This document shows, piece after piece, positions 6,962 through 14,362 of a stretch of 21,449 nucleotides of DNA. The position numbers were made by a program, and so were the translations under genes. Every line of letters starts with the position of its first letter. The first letter of the stretch is position 1. The notes under the pieces are model-generated. The model searched no databases. It was not told the origin of the DNA and saw only the letters and a program-made list of their open reading frames with translations. The stretch spans positions 1 through 21,449 of the forward strand of contig UQZC01000004.1 in assembly GCA_900545505.1 (NCBI GenBank), in the 5' to 3' direction. This stretch comes from an uncultured Collinsella sp. (GTDB taxonomy: Bacteria > Actinomycetota > Coriobacteriia > Coriobacteriales > Coriobacteriaceae).

Positions 6962-6992
6962 CGAACAAGTATTCGATAAGAACATGTGTTTG
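6962..6992 (+). promoter_or_regulatory. Two tandem LexA-like SOS boxes
   Basis: CGAACAAGTATTCG (6962-6975) and AGAACATGTGTTTG (6979-6992) each match the Gram-positive/actinobacterial LexA consensus CGAACRNRYGTTYG with one mismatch. They are spaced 17 bases start to start and end 14 bases before the polymerase start codon, so LexA binding would block initiation until DNA damage. The regulator is inferred from site and gene type; lexA is not in the window. Confidence 0.7.
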
Positions 6993-7006
6993 ATGGAGGG
7001 ACACGG

Positions 7007-8512
7007 ATGGCGCACGAGCAGCACACCTATATCTGCATCGACCTCAAGACGTTTTATGCCAGCGTCGAGTGCGTCGACCGTGGGCTCGATCCGCTCACCA
7101 CCAACCTAGTCGTTGCCGACGAATCGCGCGGACGCACGACCATCTGCCTCGCCATCACGCAGGCCATGAAGGACTTAGGTATTCACAACCGCTGCCGCCT
7201 ATTCGAGATTCCCGACGGCATCGACTACATCAAGGCCGTACCGCGCATGCAGCACTACATGGAGGTGTCGGCGCAGATCTACGGTATCTACCTGGAATAC
7301 GTCAGTCCGCAAGACGTTCACGTCTACTCAATTGACGAGTGCTTTATCGACGTGACACCCTATCTGGACCTCTATCACACCGATGCGGAAGGCTTCGCCT
7401 GCATGTTGCGCGACGAGGTCCTGGCGCGCACCGGCATCACGGCGACGGTCGGCATCGGCCCCAACCTATTCCAGGCCAAAGTTGCACTCGATATCACCGC
7501 CAAGCACGTACCCAGCCGCATCGGCATACTCGACGATGAGACCTTTCGCAAGGAAATCTGGCCCCATCGTCCCATCACCGATATCTGGGGCATCGGCCCC
7601 GGCGTGGCAGCACGACTCGAAAAATACGGCGTCTACGATCTGATGGGCGTCGCGGCGCTCGACGAAAACCTGCTTTACGACGAGCTCGGCGTCAATGCCG
7701 AGTATCTCATCGACCACGCCTTCGGACGCGAGCCGACAACCATCGCCGATATCCAAGCCTATCGCCCGCAAGCAACTTCGACCACCACAGGACAGGTGCT
7801 CTCGAAGGGCTATGCCTACGAGCAGGCCTACACCGTCTTGCGCGAGATGGTCGACAACGCCGTGTTGGACTTGATCGATAAGCACGTGGTCTGCGACAGC
7901 ATCTCGCTCTTTGTGGGCTACGCGAGCGAGCGCGCCGACATACGCAGGCTTGATGCCAGCGGTACTGCACAATATGTGGACGGATGCGGACACCTGCGCT
8001 CGAGTACGTCGAGCATCGAACCCACCGCAACCGCCGGCCCCGAGCTCGCGCCCCGTGCTCCCAAGCCCGTCCAGCGCGATGACGAACGGCGCCGCCTGGT
8101 GCGCGAAGCGCAGGCAATCGATGGCATCTTTGTGGGAGAGCATGGTGGCAAACCGCGTGGTGGCTATGCCGCGCTCTTTGCGCACTCCAACGCCTCGCGC
8201 AAGCTGCCCGAGCGTACCAATTCGTTTAAGAAGATCATGGGCTATTTCGATGAGCTCTGGGCGCAGACTGTCGATCCCAAACGACCGGTCAAGCGCATCA
8301 ACCTGGGCTTTAGCAATCTTGTGCCCGAGGAATTTGCCACCATCGATCTGTTCAGCGATATCGAGGCCGATGAGCGCGAGCGCGACCTGGCGCGCGCCGT
8401 CCTGGCCGTGAAAGGCAAGTACGGCAAGAACGCGCTCGTCAAGGGATTAAGCTTTACCGCCGGCGCCACCGCGCGCGAGCGCAACGATCAAGTTGGAGGA
8501 CACCGTGCCTAA
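7007..8512 (+). CDS. Y-family DNA polymerase, UmuC/DinB type
   Basis: The 501-residue product is a translesion polymerase. The first catalytic aspartate is in ICIDLKTFYASVEC (Asp12). The second acidic pair is in YSIDECFIDV (Asp110-Glu111), and the fingers segment is RGRTTICLAITQAMK. Helix-hairpin-helix and little-finger regions follow, ending with KYGKNALVKGLSF and a NDQVGGHRA tail typical of the Gram-positive UmuC/UvrX subgroup. The central region around residues 320-370 is a proline- and alanine-rich linker. The start at 7007 has GGAGGG with 6 bases of spacing; a start at 6986 lies within the second LexA-like box. The stop overlaps the start of the YolD-like gene. The two tandem LexA-like boxes directly upstream imply SOS induction. 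Confidence 0.93.
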   Translation: MAHEQHTYICIDLKTFYASVECVDRGLDPLTTNLVVADESRGRTTICLAITQAMKDLGIHNRCRLFEIPDGIDYIKAVPRMQHYMEVSAQIYGIYLEYVSPQDVHVYSIDECFIDVTPYLDLYHTDAEGFACMLRDEVLARTGITATVGIGPNLFQAKVALDITAKHVPSRIGILDDETFRKEIWPHRPITDIWGIGPGVAARLEKYGVYDLMGVAALDENLLYDELGVNAEYLIDHAFGREPTTIADIQAYRPQATSTTTGQVLSKGYAYEQAYTVLREMVDNAVLDLIDKHVVCDSISLFVGYASERADIRRLDASGTAQYVDGCGHLRSSTSSIEPTATAGPELAPRAPKPVQRDDERRRLVREAQAIDGIFVGEHGGKPRGGYAALFAHSNASRKLPERTNSFKKIMGYFDELWAQTVDPKRPVKRINLGFSNLVPEEFATIDLFSDIEADERERDLARAVLAVKGKYGKNALVKGLSFTAGATARERNDQVGGHRA

Positions 8513-8930
8513 ACCCAAACAACAGCCCATGCGCCCGCCGACCGCCTTCGAGCGCCTGGCGGACCCCGAGGGCAGACGCCGCGCAGCCGACCCCAACCTC
8601 ACTGCCAACGGTGCCGTGCGCGCCAACCGCGCCGCACAGTTTATGCCCTTTGCCGCCCTCACGGGATACTACGAACTCGTGCGCAAGCAGGAAATCACCG
8701 TCGAGCAAAAACGTGAGCTCACGGAAGAAAAAGCCCTCGAGCTTTCGCAAAAGCTCGAGGGCCTCAAACGCGGCGACTTGGTGCGCGTCACCTATTACGA
8801 TACGTACGGCTATCGTAGCCGCACGGGCATTCTCGACGAAGCGTTACCCGCATTCAAGCTGCTCAAACTCAGGGATATCGCCATCAACTTCGACGATATC
8901 CAGGACATTGAGCTACGCGGACGAGCCTAG
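8505..8930 (+). CDS. YolD-like protein
   Basis: The 141-residue product carries the YolD-like family core: NRAAQFMPFAALTGYYEL (residues 41-58), then a charged helical stretch and a small beta domain (GDLVRVTYYDTYGYRSRTG). YolD-like proteins are found next to UmuC/UvrX polymerases and are thought to assist or regulate them, a role resembling UmuD. The start is GTG at 8505, with GGAGG 5 bases upstream, and it overlaps the polymerase gene by 8 bases, so translation is coupled. The stop overlaps the stop of the convergent surface-protein gene within one CTAG. Confidence 0.88.
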   Translation: MPKPKQQPMRPPTAFERLADPEGRRRAADPNLTANGAVRANRAAQFMPFAALTGYYELVRKQEITVEQKRELTEEKALELSQKLEGLKRGDLVRVTYYDTYGYRSRTGILDEALPAFKLLKLRDIAINFDDIQDIELRGRA

Positions 8931-11479
8931 CGACGAGAACGCTTGCGCAAGACGAGAGCAATGCCAAGCACTGCGGCAGCTGCAACCAGCAATCCCAAGA
9001 CCAGCGTGAGGGTCGAGTCGCCAGCGCGAGGCAGCGAGCCGTCCTTCGGAGTCTTCTTAGCGGTCGTCGTGACGGTGGTCGTGGTGCTGCTCGACTGGTC
9101 GTTGCCACCCGTCTGGCTGCCGCCAGGCTGATCGCCGCCACCCGGCTGCGAAGGATCGGTGGGTTCCGTCGGATCCGGAGTACCGGGATCAACCGGATTC
9201 TCCGAATTCTCCTTGCGCTGGATCCAGACCTGGCAACCATAGAACGGGTTGGCGGTACCAAGGCACAGACCCTGGTTGGTCACCGCAAAGGTGCGCAGAC
9301 CATGGTTATACGGATCGTTAAAGCCATTGGTCGTCAGCGTCGTAAAGTTCACGCCGTCCTCGGTCACATACATATCAAAGCCGCGCTCGGCATCGCGCAG
9401 GTAACACATGCACGTAAGGACACTCTGCAACTTCTTGAGGTTCTCCTCGCTCAGCAGCTTATCGAGCGCATCCTGAATATCGCTCGGCAGCTCGGTGCCA
9501 TAGGCATCCTCGTACTGCTGCTTAAGGCTCTCATAGCTATCGAGCATGTCCTGATACTGGTCGGCAAAGGACTTGAAGTACGCGATCTCGCCATCGATCT
9601 TCTGGACATAAGCGGCGTCGTCCTCAAAGTCCTGGGACATCGTCGCGGCCTGATCGCAAAGACCGCCCGCGGCATCCTCCAGCGCATCGCTCAGATCGCC
9701 AAAGCCCTTAGCAACCTCGGTCTTCTCGTCATCGACATCGACGGCCTTGTTTGAATCATCAACCTCAGCAGCTTCGTTCGAATCATCGACCTCGACGGCC
9801 TCGTTTGAATCATCGTCCGCAAGCGTGTTCACGGGAACGATGGGGTCGTCAGGCGATTTCTTGTCGAGCAGGTGATTGAGCAGGTCCCTAAGGCGCTGAA
9901 CCTGAGAGTCCCACTCCTCGGGCGTCATATCGATAATGTCGCCATTGGAGAACTGGCCGATCGGCTCAAGCAGGCTCGCGGTATCAAAGGTACCGATATA
10001 CAGCTTGCCGTCGAACTTCTGCATGCGCCAAATGTACTGGTTCTCGTTTCGGCCAAAGCCCGAAGTCAGGCCGGAAATACCGCCCTCGGGGAACATGTCG
10101 GTGCGATCGCCAACGACGAGCTCCATGTTCTCGTCCTTGTCCATGCGATAGATGTTAACCGAATGCTCAAGATTGGCATTCACAAACGAGCAGTCAACGC
10201 CACCCATGCTGCTCTTGCCGCCCTCTTCGGTGTTGGATTTGTTGAACAGGATGCGCTCGAGGGCAATCTCCTCGTCGTTGTATTCACCGATATAGAGGTA
10301 GTCGTTGTAGACGATGAGGTTGGCAGCGCCAGAACGGGTACGGGCAGGATCGATGCCAAAGCAGTACTTTGCACCGTCCGTCTTCTGATCGCCGACAATG
10401 GGAGTCCACGAATAGCTGCCGTCGGCATTCTTGTCGCCACGGACCATGGCAAACGACTGCATGGAATTATCATCGGGAGCGTTCTCGGGCGTACCGGTGC
10501 AGATGGTCGCATAGAGATGGCCATTGTACGAGACCATATCCCAAATGGCGCCGCCGTAGATGCTGTCCTGATAGCGAATCGCCGGATAGCCAAACAGCGT
10601 CTCCGAGTTGGCAATCTCGGTGAAGCTGTCCTGGCCCTTCGAGGGGTCAGACGACGTCAGGATTGTCGACACAAAATTACCGTTCGCGTCTTTACCCACA
10701 TTACTGATGACGAGCTGGCCATCATGGACGCACATGCCGCGGATACCGGTAGAAATGCCCTGCTTGTAGGCAGCACCGTAATCCTGCATGCTCGAAAGGC
10801 CCTGATAGACAACTTTGTACTCATCCGTCTTAGGATCGATCTCGTATACAGCAGGCAGGCCGCCTTTGCCGTCATTGGTCCTGACGCTGCCGCAGAAATA
10901 GAGCTTGCCCTTATAGCTCACGGCATTGCGGAACAAAGGAGCGACGCCGTTGAGCGATTCAGAGAGTAGCAGCTTGGTCTCACCGGTCTTGGTATTGATC
11001 TTGACCAAGATGCCGCCGCTGTCCTTGTCGGCCGTGCCGTCCTCCTTCTGCTGTCCATAGAAGAAGGTACCGTTAAACATGGCCTCCAGCGTCAGGCGCA
11101 TGGTTTCGACATCAAAGGAATCGCCCAGCGTGCTGTTCATGAGCGTCAGCGTGTTGCCCATCGCCGCATAGCAGGTGCCCACATAAAGCCAGTCACCATA
11201 GCTCGCAGCCGCCCAAGTGTAGCTCTGGCCGCGATCGCCTTCGTTGTTGGCCGTATTACCATCGGCGCCCGGGACGGCAACGGCACCGTTACCCTGGTAG
11301 TCGACGATGCCATCCGGCTGCGACGTTCCTACCGTAGGATGCGAGAGCTTCTCAAAGGAATACCCATTTCCCGCATTGTAGGTAACGGCACCCGATGCGT
11401 CTTCGGCGTGCGCCGGCAGCGGCGATACCAAGATAGCGGCAAGCGCTGCCACCAAGCCAAGTGTTCCCACTCGTCTCAT
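8927..11479 (-). CDS. Sortase-anchored surface protein with propeller-like repeats
   Basis: The 850-residue product is predicted to be secreted and attached to the cell wall. It has a signal peptide (MRRVGTLGLVAALAAILVSP, cleavage after about Ala25) and a large domain (about 30-535) with recurring strand motifs such as YGDWLYVGT, YKGKLYFCG, YNGHLYATI, YNDYLYIGEY and FDGKLYIGTF, typical of a beta-propeller. An acidic linker with three near-copies of DDSNEAVEVDD (about 555-583), a helical region (590-700), a final beta motif, a Pro/Gly/Thr-rich wall-spanning stretch and a C-terminal sorting signal follow. The sorting signal is LPRAG (816-820), a hydrophobic helix and an RKRSRR tail. LPRAG departs from LPxTG at position 4. 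Ligand is unknown. GGGAGG lies 10 bases before the ATG. Confidence 0.85.
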   Translation of the reverse strand: MRRVGTLGLVAALAAILVSPLPAHAEDASGAVTYNAGNGYSFEKLSHPTVGTSQPDGIVDYQGNGAVAVPGADGNTANNEGDRGQSYTWAAASYGDWLYVGTCYAAMGNTLTLMNSTLGDSFDVETMRLTLEAMFNGTFFYGQQKEDGTADKDSGGILVKINTKTGETKLLLSESLNGVAPLFRNAVSYKGKLYFCGSVRTNDGKGGLPAVYEIDPKTDEYKVVYQGLSSMQDYGAAYKQGISTGIRGMCVHDGQLVISNVGKDANGNFVSTILTSSDPSKGQDSFTEIANSETLFGYPAIRYQDSIYGGAIWDMVSYNGHLYATICTGTPENAPDDNSMQSFAMVRGDKNADGSYSWTPIVGDQKTDGAKYCFGIDPARTRSGAANLIVYNDYLYIGEYNDEEIALERILFNKSNTEEGGKSSMGGVDCSFVNANLEHSVNIYRMDKDENMELVVGDRTDMFPEGGISGLTSGFGRNENQYIWRMQKFDGKLYIGTFDTASLLEPIGQFSNGDIIDMTPEEWDSQVQRLRDLLNHLLDKKSPDDPIVPVNTLADDDSNEAVEVDDSNEAAEVDDSNKAVDVDDEKTEVAKGFGDLSDALEDAAGGLCDQAATMSQDFEDDAAYVQKIDGEIAYFKSFADQYQDMLDSYESLKQQYEDAYGTELPSDIQDALDKLLSEENLKKLQSVLTCMCYLRDAERGFDMYVTEDGVNFTTLTTNGFNDPYNHGLRTFAVTNQGLCLGTANPFYGCQVWIQRKENSENPVDPGTPDPTEPTDPSQPGGGDQPGGSQTGGNDQSSSTTTTVTTTAKKTPKDGSLPRAGDSTLTLVLGLLVAAAAVLGIALVLRKRSRR
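9730..9817 (-). repeat. In-gene tandem repeat encoding acidic linker
   Basis: Three near-identical units of about 33 bases encode DDSNEAVEVDD, DDSNEAAEVDD and DDSNKAVDVDD inside the surface-protein gene. Such tandem units vary in number by slippage or recombination in cell-wall proteins and would change linker length without a frameshift. Confidence 0.7.
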
Positions 11480-11751
11480 AAGGTTATAGCCTCCCCTGTC
11501 CTAAAGCCCAGTTTTAGCATTCTTCATTTCTGTCCACGGTTAATTGCAATCTGAGCACAGCAATAATCAGTGTATAAATATACACCTGTAATTTTTTGGA
11601 CGGGTTCATAGATGCTCGATTGGTAGCGAATTCCGCGCAAACCGTCACCAAACTCCACTTTTGCCGCATCTAAAGGTTATTTTTGCGCAAATTTTTGGAT
11701 GCCGATAGTCACAATGGGCAGGAGGCTGGTACCCACCGGAGAGGGCAACGC
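11480..11751. other. AT-rich upstream region of the surface-protein gene
   Basis: No gene is seen in these 272 bases. They hold the ribosome site of the surface protein, a perfect dyad at 11570-11585 and AT-rich sequence containing two GCGCAAA words (near 11635 and 11690). No clear terminator was found after the metal-binding protein gene, whose 3' end is at 11752. Confidence 0.4.
11570..11585. promoter_or_regulatory. Perfect dyad, operator candidate
   Basis: GTGTATAAATATACAC consists of two 7-base arms around AA. On the minus strand it lies between a possible -35 (TTACAG) and a possible -10 (GATTAT) 17 bases apart, upstream of the surface-protein gene. A transcription factor bound there could repress or realign the promoter. 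The promoter elements are weak matches. Confidence 0.4.
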
Positions 11752-12135
11752 CTACATTTTCATAACGTAATAGCCCGCACCCCTCACTGCCGTCTCGAGT
11801 GTGTCGCGATCAACCGGGCGCTTCGAGCGCACGCGTGCCGTGTGGTCCGCGTACGTTACCGTAGCCCACACGCCATCAAGCGCATTGAGGGCATTCGTCA
11901 CATTCCGGGCGCAGCCGTCGCAACTCATGCCGCCGATAAGGAGTTCCTCACGATAGGGGTAGTGGGACTCGTCGGTGTCTGCCACCACAACCTTTTTGGC
12001 CTTCTTGCCGCTCGCACCATCGCTGCAGCAACTCTTCCCGTGTGTCGAAGCGGCAATGCGACGCAGTCCAAAAAACATGCCGACGGCAATGACGGTCAGC
12101 ACGATGAGATTCGCAGGGTTGAGCAAGTCACTCAT
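11752..12135 (-). CDS. Membrane-tethered heavy-metal-associated (HMA) protein
   Basis: The 127-residue product has an N-terminal membrane helix (about 9-27), a short linker with an adjacent cysteine pair (GKSCCSD, Cys36-Cys37), a lysine-rich stretch, and a C-terminal HMA domain with the metal site GGMSCDGC (Cys72, Cys75). HMA domains of this kind bind Cu(I) or similar soft metals and hand them to P-type ATPases. The N-terminal helix plus KSCC resembles small FeoB-associated cysteine-rich membrane proteins, so this may be a fusion of the two types. The start at 12135 has AAAGGGG about 8 bases upstream. A CsoR-type operator at 12164-12182 suggests copper-responsive control. No copper ATPase is in the window. 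Confidence 0.85.
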   Translation of the reverse strand: MSDLLNPANLIVLTVIAVGMFFGLRRIAASTHGKSCCSDGASGKKAKKVVVADTDESHYPYREELLIGGMSCDGCARNVTNALNALDGVWATVTYADHTARVRSKRPVDRDTLETAVRGAGYYVMKM

Positions 12136-12163
12136 GCGTTCCCCTTTCAAGTAGCCCTATCTG

Positions 12164-12182
12164 GATACCCCCATGGGGTGTC
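12164..12182. promoter_or_regulatory. CsoR-like copper operator
   Basis: GATACCCCCATGGGGTGTC is a near-palindrome with the G/C-tract dyad (TACCCC...GGGGT) typical of CsoR/RcnR-family operators. It lies 29 bases upstream of the HMA gene start, where a repressor would block that gene. The match is by pattern; csoR itself is not in the window. Confidence 0.6.
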
Positions 12183-12243
12183 TCCATCTTAACCCAAAAT
12201 CATGTCCGTTCGGTCAATTAGTTTCCCTCTTCAAACTTTTTTG

Positions 12244-12271
12244 TTGACCATGGCTTACTTTCGTGTATAAG
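12244..12271 (+). promoter_or_regulatory. Promoter of the DUF3793-flavodoxin pair
   Basis: TTGACC at 12244-12249 and TATAAG at 12266-12271 are separated by 16 bases, and TG precedes the -10 (extended -10). The start codon follows 38 bases later. CTAGGTTAAC just downstream resembles half of a DtxR/IdeR-type iron box, which would suit a flavodoxin operon, but the match is partial. Confidence 0.6.
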
Positions 12272-12309
12272 TTTTCCTAGGTTAACAGTTTAGATCCGTA
12301 AGGAGCGCC

Positions 12310-13014
12310 GTGACTCGAACCATAGACATCCCAACGTTTCAGGCAGCAGTCGTGCGCAACTGCTCTCCCACGCTCGCGGGCATCAAGCCGGCATCGCTCT
12401 TTACCTATCCAGGCACCTATGCCCACGGGGACGGCTCGACCGCAACCGAAACCATCGCAGAACGCCGAGCACGCCTGCTCAACGTTATCGCCCAGTGCAA
12501 TCGCGAGCTTGACCCGTTCGGTATCCACCTGAGTGTTTTGGTCTGGCGGCCCTGCGGAGCGCTCGTGTATATGTACCGAGCCAAAAGCCTCACCACCTAT
12601 TTCGCAGACCCTCGCGCCCAAACGGCGCTCGCCTCGGAAGGCTACGACACGAGAGACCTTTCGACATGCCTTGTGCATTTGGCATCACGCATCACGCTCG
12701 CGAGCAATAACGTCGCGGAATGCGCCTGTAGCCAGACTCGATGCGCACTACCCCAGCAAGCTAGCTGCAGCAACAACTGCACCTGCGAGTTTCCGCACGA
12801 AATAGGCTACTTCCTCGGATATCCCTACGACGACGTGCACGAGTTTATCGCCCAGCGCGGCGAGAACTACAAGGTCTTTGGAGCTTGGAAGGTCTACACG
12901 AATGTCGAGCAAGCGCTTGCGATGTTTGACGCCTACCGCGCTTGCACTCAATACCTCACCTTTGTCTATCAGCAGGGCTGCAGCCTGGCGCAACTTGCCC
13001 AGGCAACCCGATAG
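12310..13014 (+). CDS. DUF3793 family protein with cysteine-rich insertion
   Basis: The 234-residue product matches the DUF3793 family. CSPTLAGIKPASLF is at the N-terminus, and the conserved core FPHEIGYFLGYPYDDVHEFI is followed by the KVFGAWKVY segment. The function of the family is not established; members often sit next to flavodoxin genes, as here (46 bases before the next gene). As I recall the family, members are about 190 residues and run directly into FPHEIG. Here residues 138-159 hold six cysteines (138, 140, 145, 153, 157, 159), a possible metal or Fe-S site. The start is GTG at 12310 with AAGGAG and 6 bases of spacing, and a good promoter lies upstream. Confidence 0.85.
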   Translation: MTRTIDIPTFQAAVVRNCSPTLAGIKPASLFTYPGTYAHGDGSTATETIAERRARLLNVIAQCNRELDPFGIHLSVLVWRPCGALVYMYRAKSLTTYFADPRAQTALASEGYDTRDLSTCLVHLASRITLASNNVAECACSQTRCALPQQASCSNNCTCEFPHEIGYFLGYPYDDVHEFIAQRGENYKVFGAWKVYTNVEQALAMFDAYRACTQYLTFVYQQGCSLAQLAQATR

Positions 13015-13060
13015 AACATAGAAGCCGCGGCAACCTGCCGCACAACTGAAAGGACTCAAC

Positions 13061-13480
13061 ATGAGCAAGATCGCCGTCGTCTACTGGAGCGGCACGGGCA
13101 ACACCGAGGCCATGGCAAACTTCGTTGCCGAAGGTGCAACCGATGTCGGCGCCGAGGCAGAGGTCATCCCCTGCGCCGACTTCTCTGCCGACAGGGCCGC
13201 CGACTATGATGCCTTCGCCTTCGGTTGCCCCGCCATGGGCTCCGAGGAGCTTGAATACGATGAGTTCCAACCGATGTGGGACGAAGTCAAGGAAACCCTC
13301 GGCGACAAGAAGGTCGTCCTCTTTGGCTCCTATTCGTGGGCCGAGGGCGAGTGGATGGACAACTGGAAGGCCGATGCCGACGAGGCAGGTGTCAACGTCG
13401 TCGATTCCGTCATTTGCTACGACGCCCCCGACGATGAGGGCGAGGCGGCCTGCCGCGCCCTTGGAGCTGAGCTCGCCTAG
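13061..13480 (+). CDS. Flavodoxin
   Basis: The 139-residue product is a short-chain flavodoxin, an FMN-containing electron carrier that can replace ferredoxin. The FMN phosphate loop is WSGTGNTEAM (residues 9-18). The isoalloxazine-binding loops are FGCPAMGSEELEYDEF and LFGSYSWAEGEWMDNW. The ATG follows AAAGGA with about 7 bases of spacing. It is co-transcribed with the DUF3793 gene and ends before a strong bidirectional terminator. Iron limitation is a common trigger for flavodoxin expression and is a reasonable guess here. Confidence 0.95.
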   Translation: MSKIAVVYWSGTGNTEAMANFVAEGATDVGAEAEVIPCADFSADRAADYDAFAFGCPAMGSEELEYDEFQPMWDEVKETLGDKKVVLFGSYSWAEGEWMDNWKADADEAGVNVVDSVICYDAPDDEGEAACRALGAELA

Positions 13481-13537
13481 CGGCAATGAGCTCCGCCCGT
13501 AACGCGCTCTGCACCAAAACACATTCGCGTCCCAACA

Positions 13538-13572
13538 AAAACGGGAGCCGGATCACATCCGGCTCCCGTTTT
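13538..13572. terminator. Bidirectional terminator
   Basis: A perfect 16-base stem (13538-13553 with 13557-13572, loop CAC) has A-runs on one side and T-runs on the other, so it can end transcription in both directions. It serves the flavodoxin gene on the plus strand and the ABC ATPase gene on the minus strand. Confidence 0.92.
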
Positions 13573-13597
13573 CTGCTATGTCAGTCATATAAAGCGG

Positions 13598-14350
<753 letters not shown>

Positions 14351-14362
14351 AATAGAACCTCC

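Noticed and set aside
9872..10969. A 365-codon plus-strand frame inside the surface-protein gene
   Set aside because: Antisense to a gene with signal peptide, repeats and sorting signal; no supporting features of its own.
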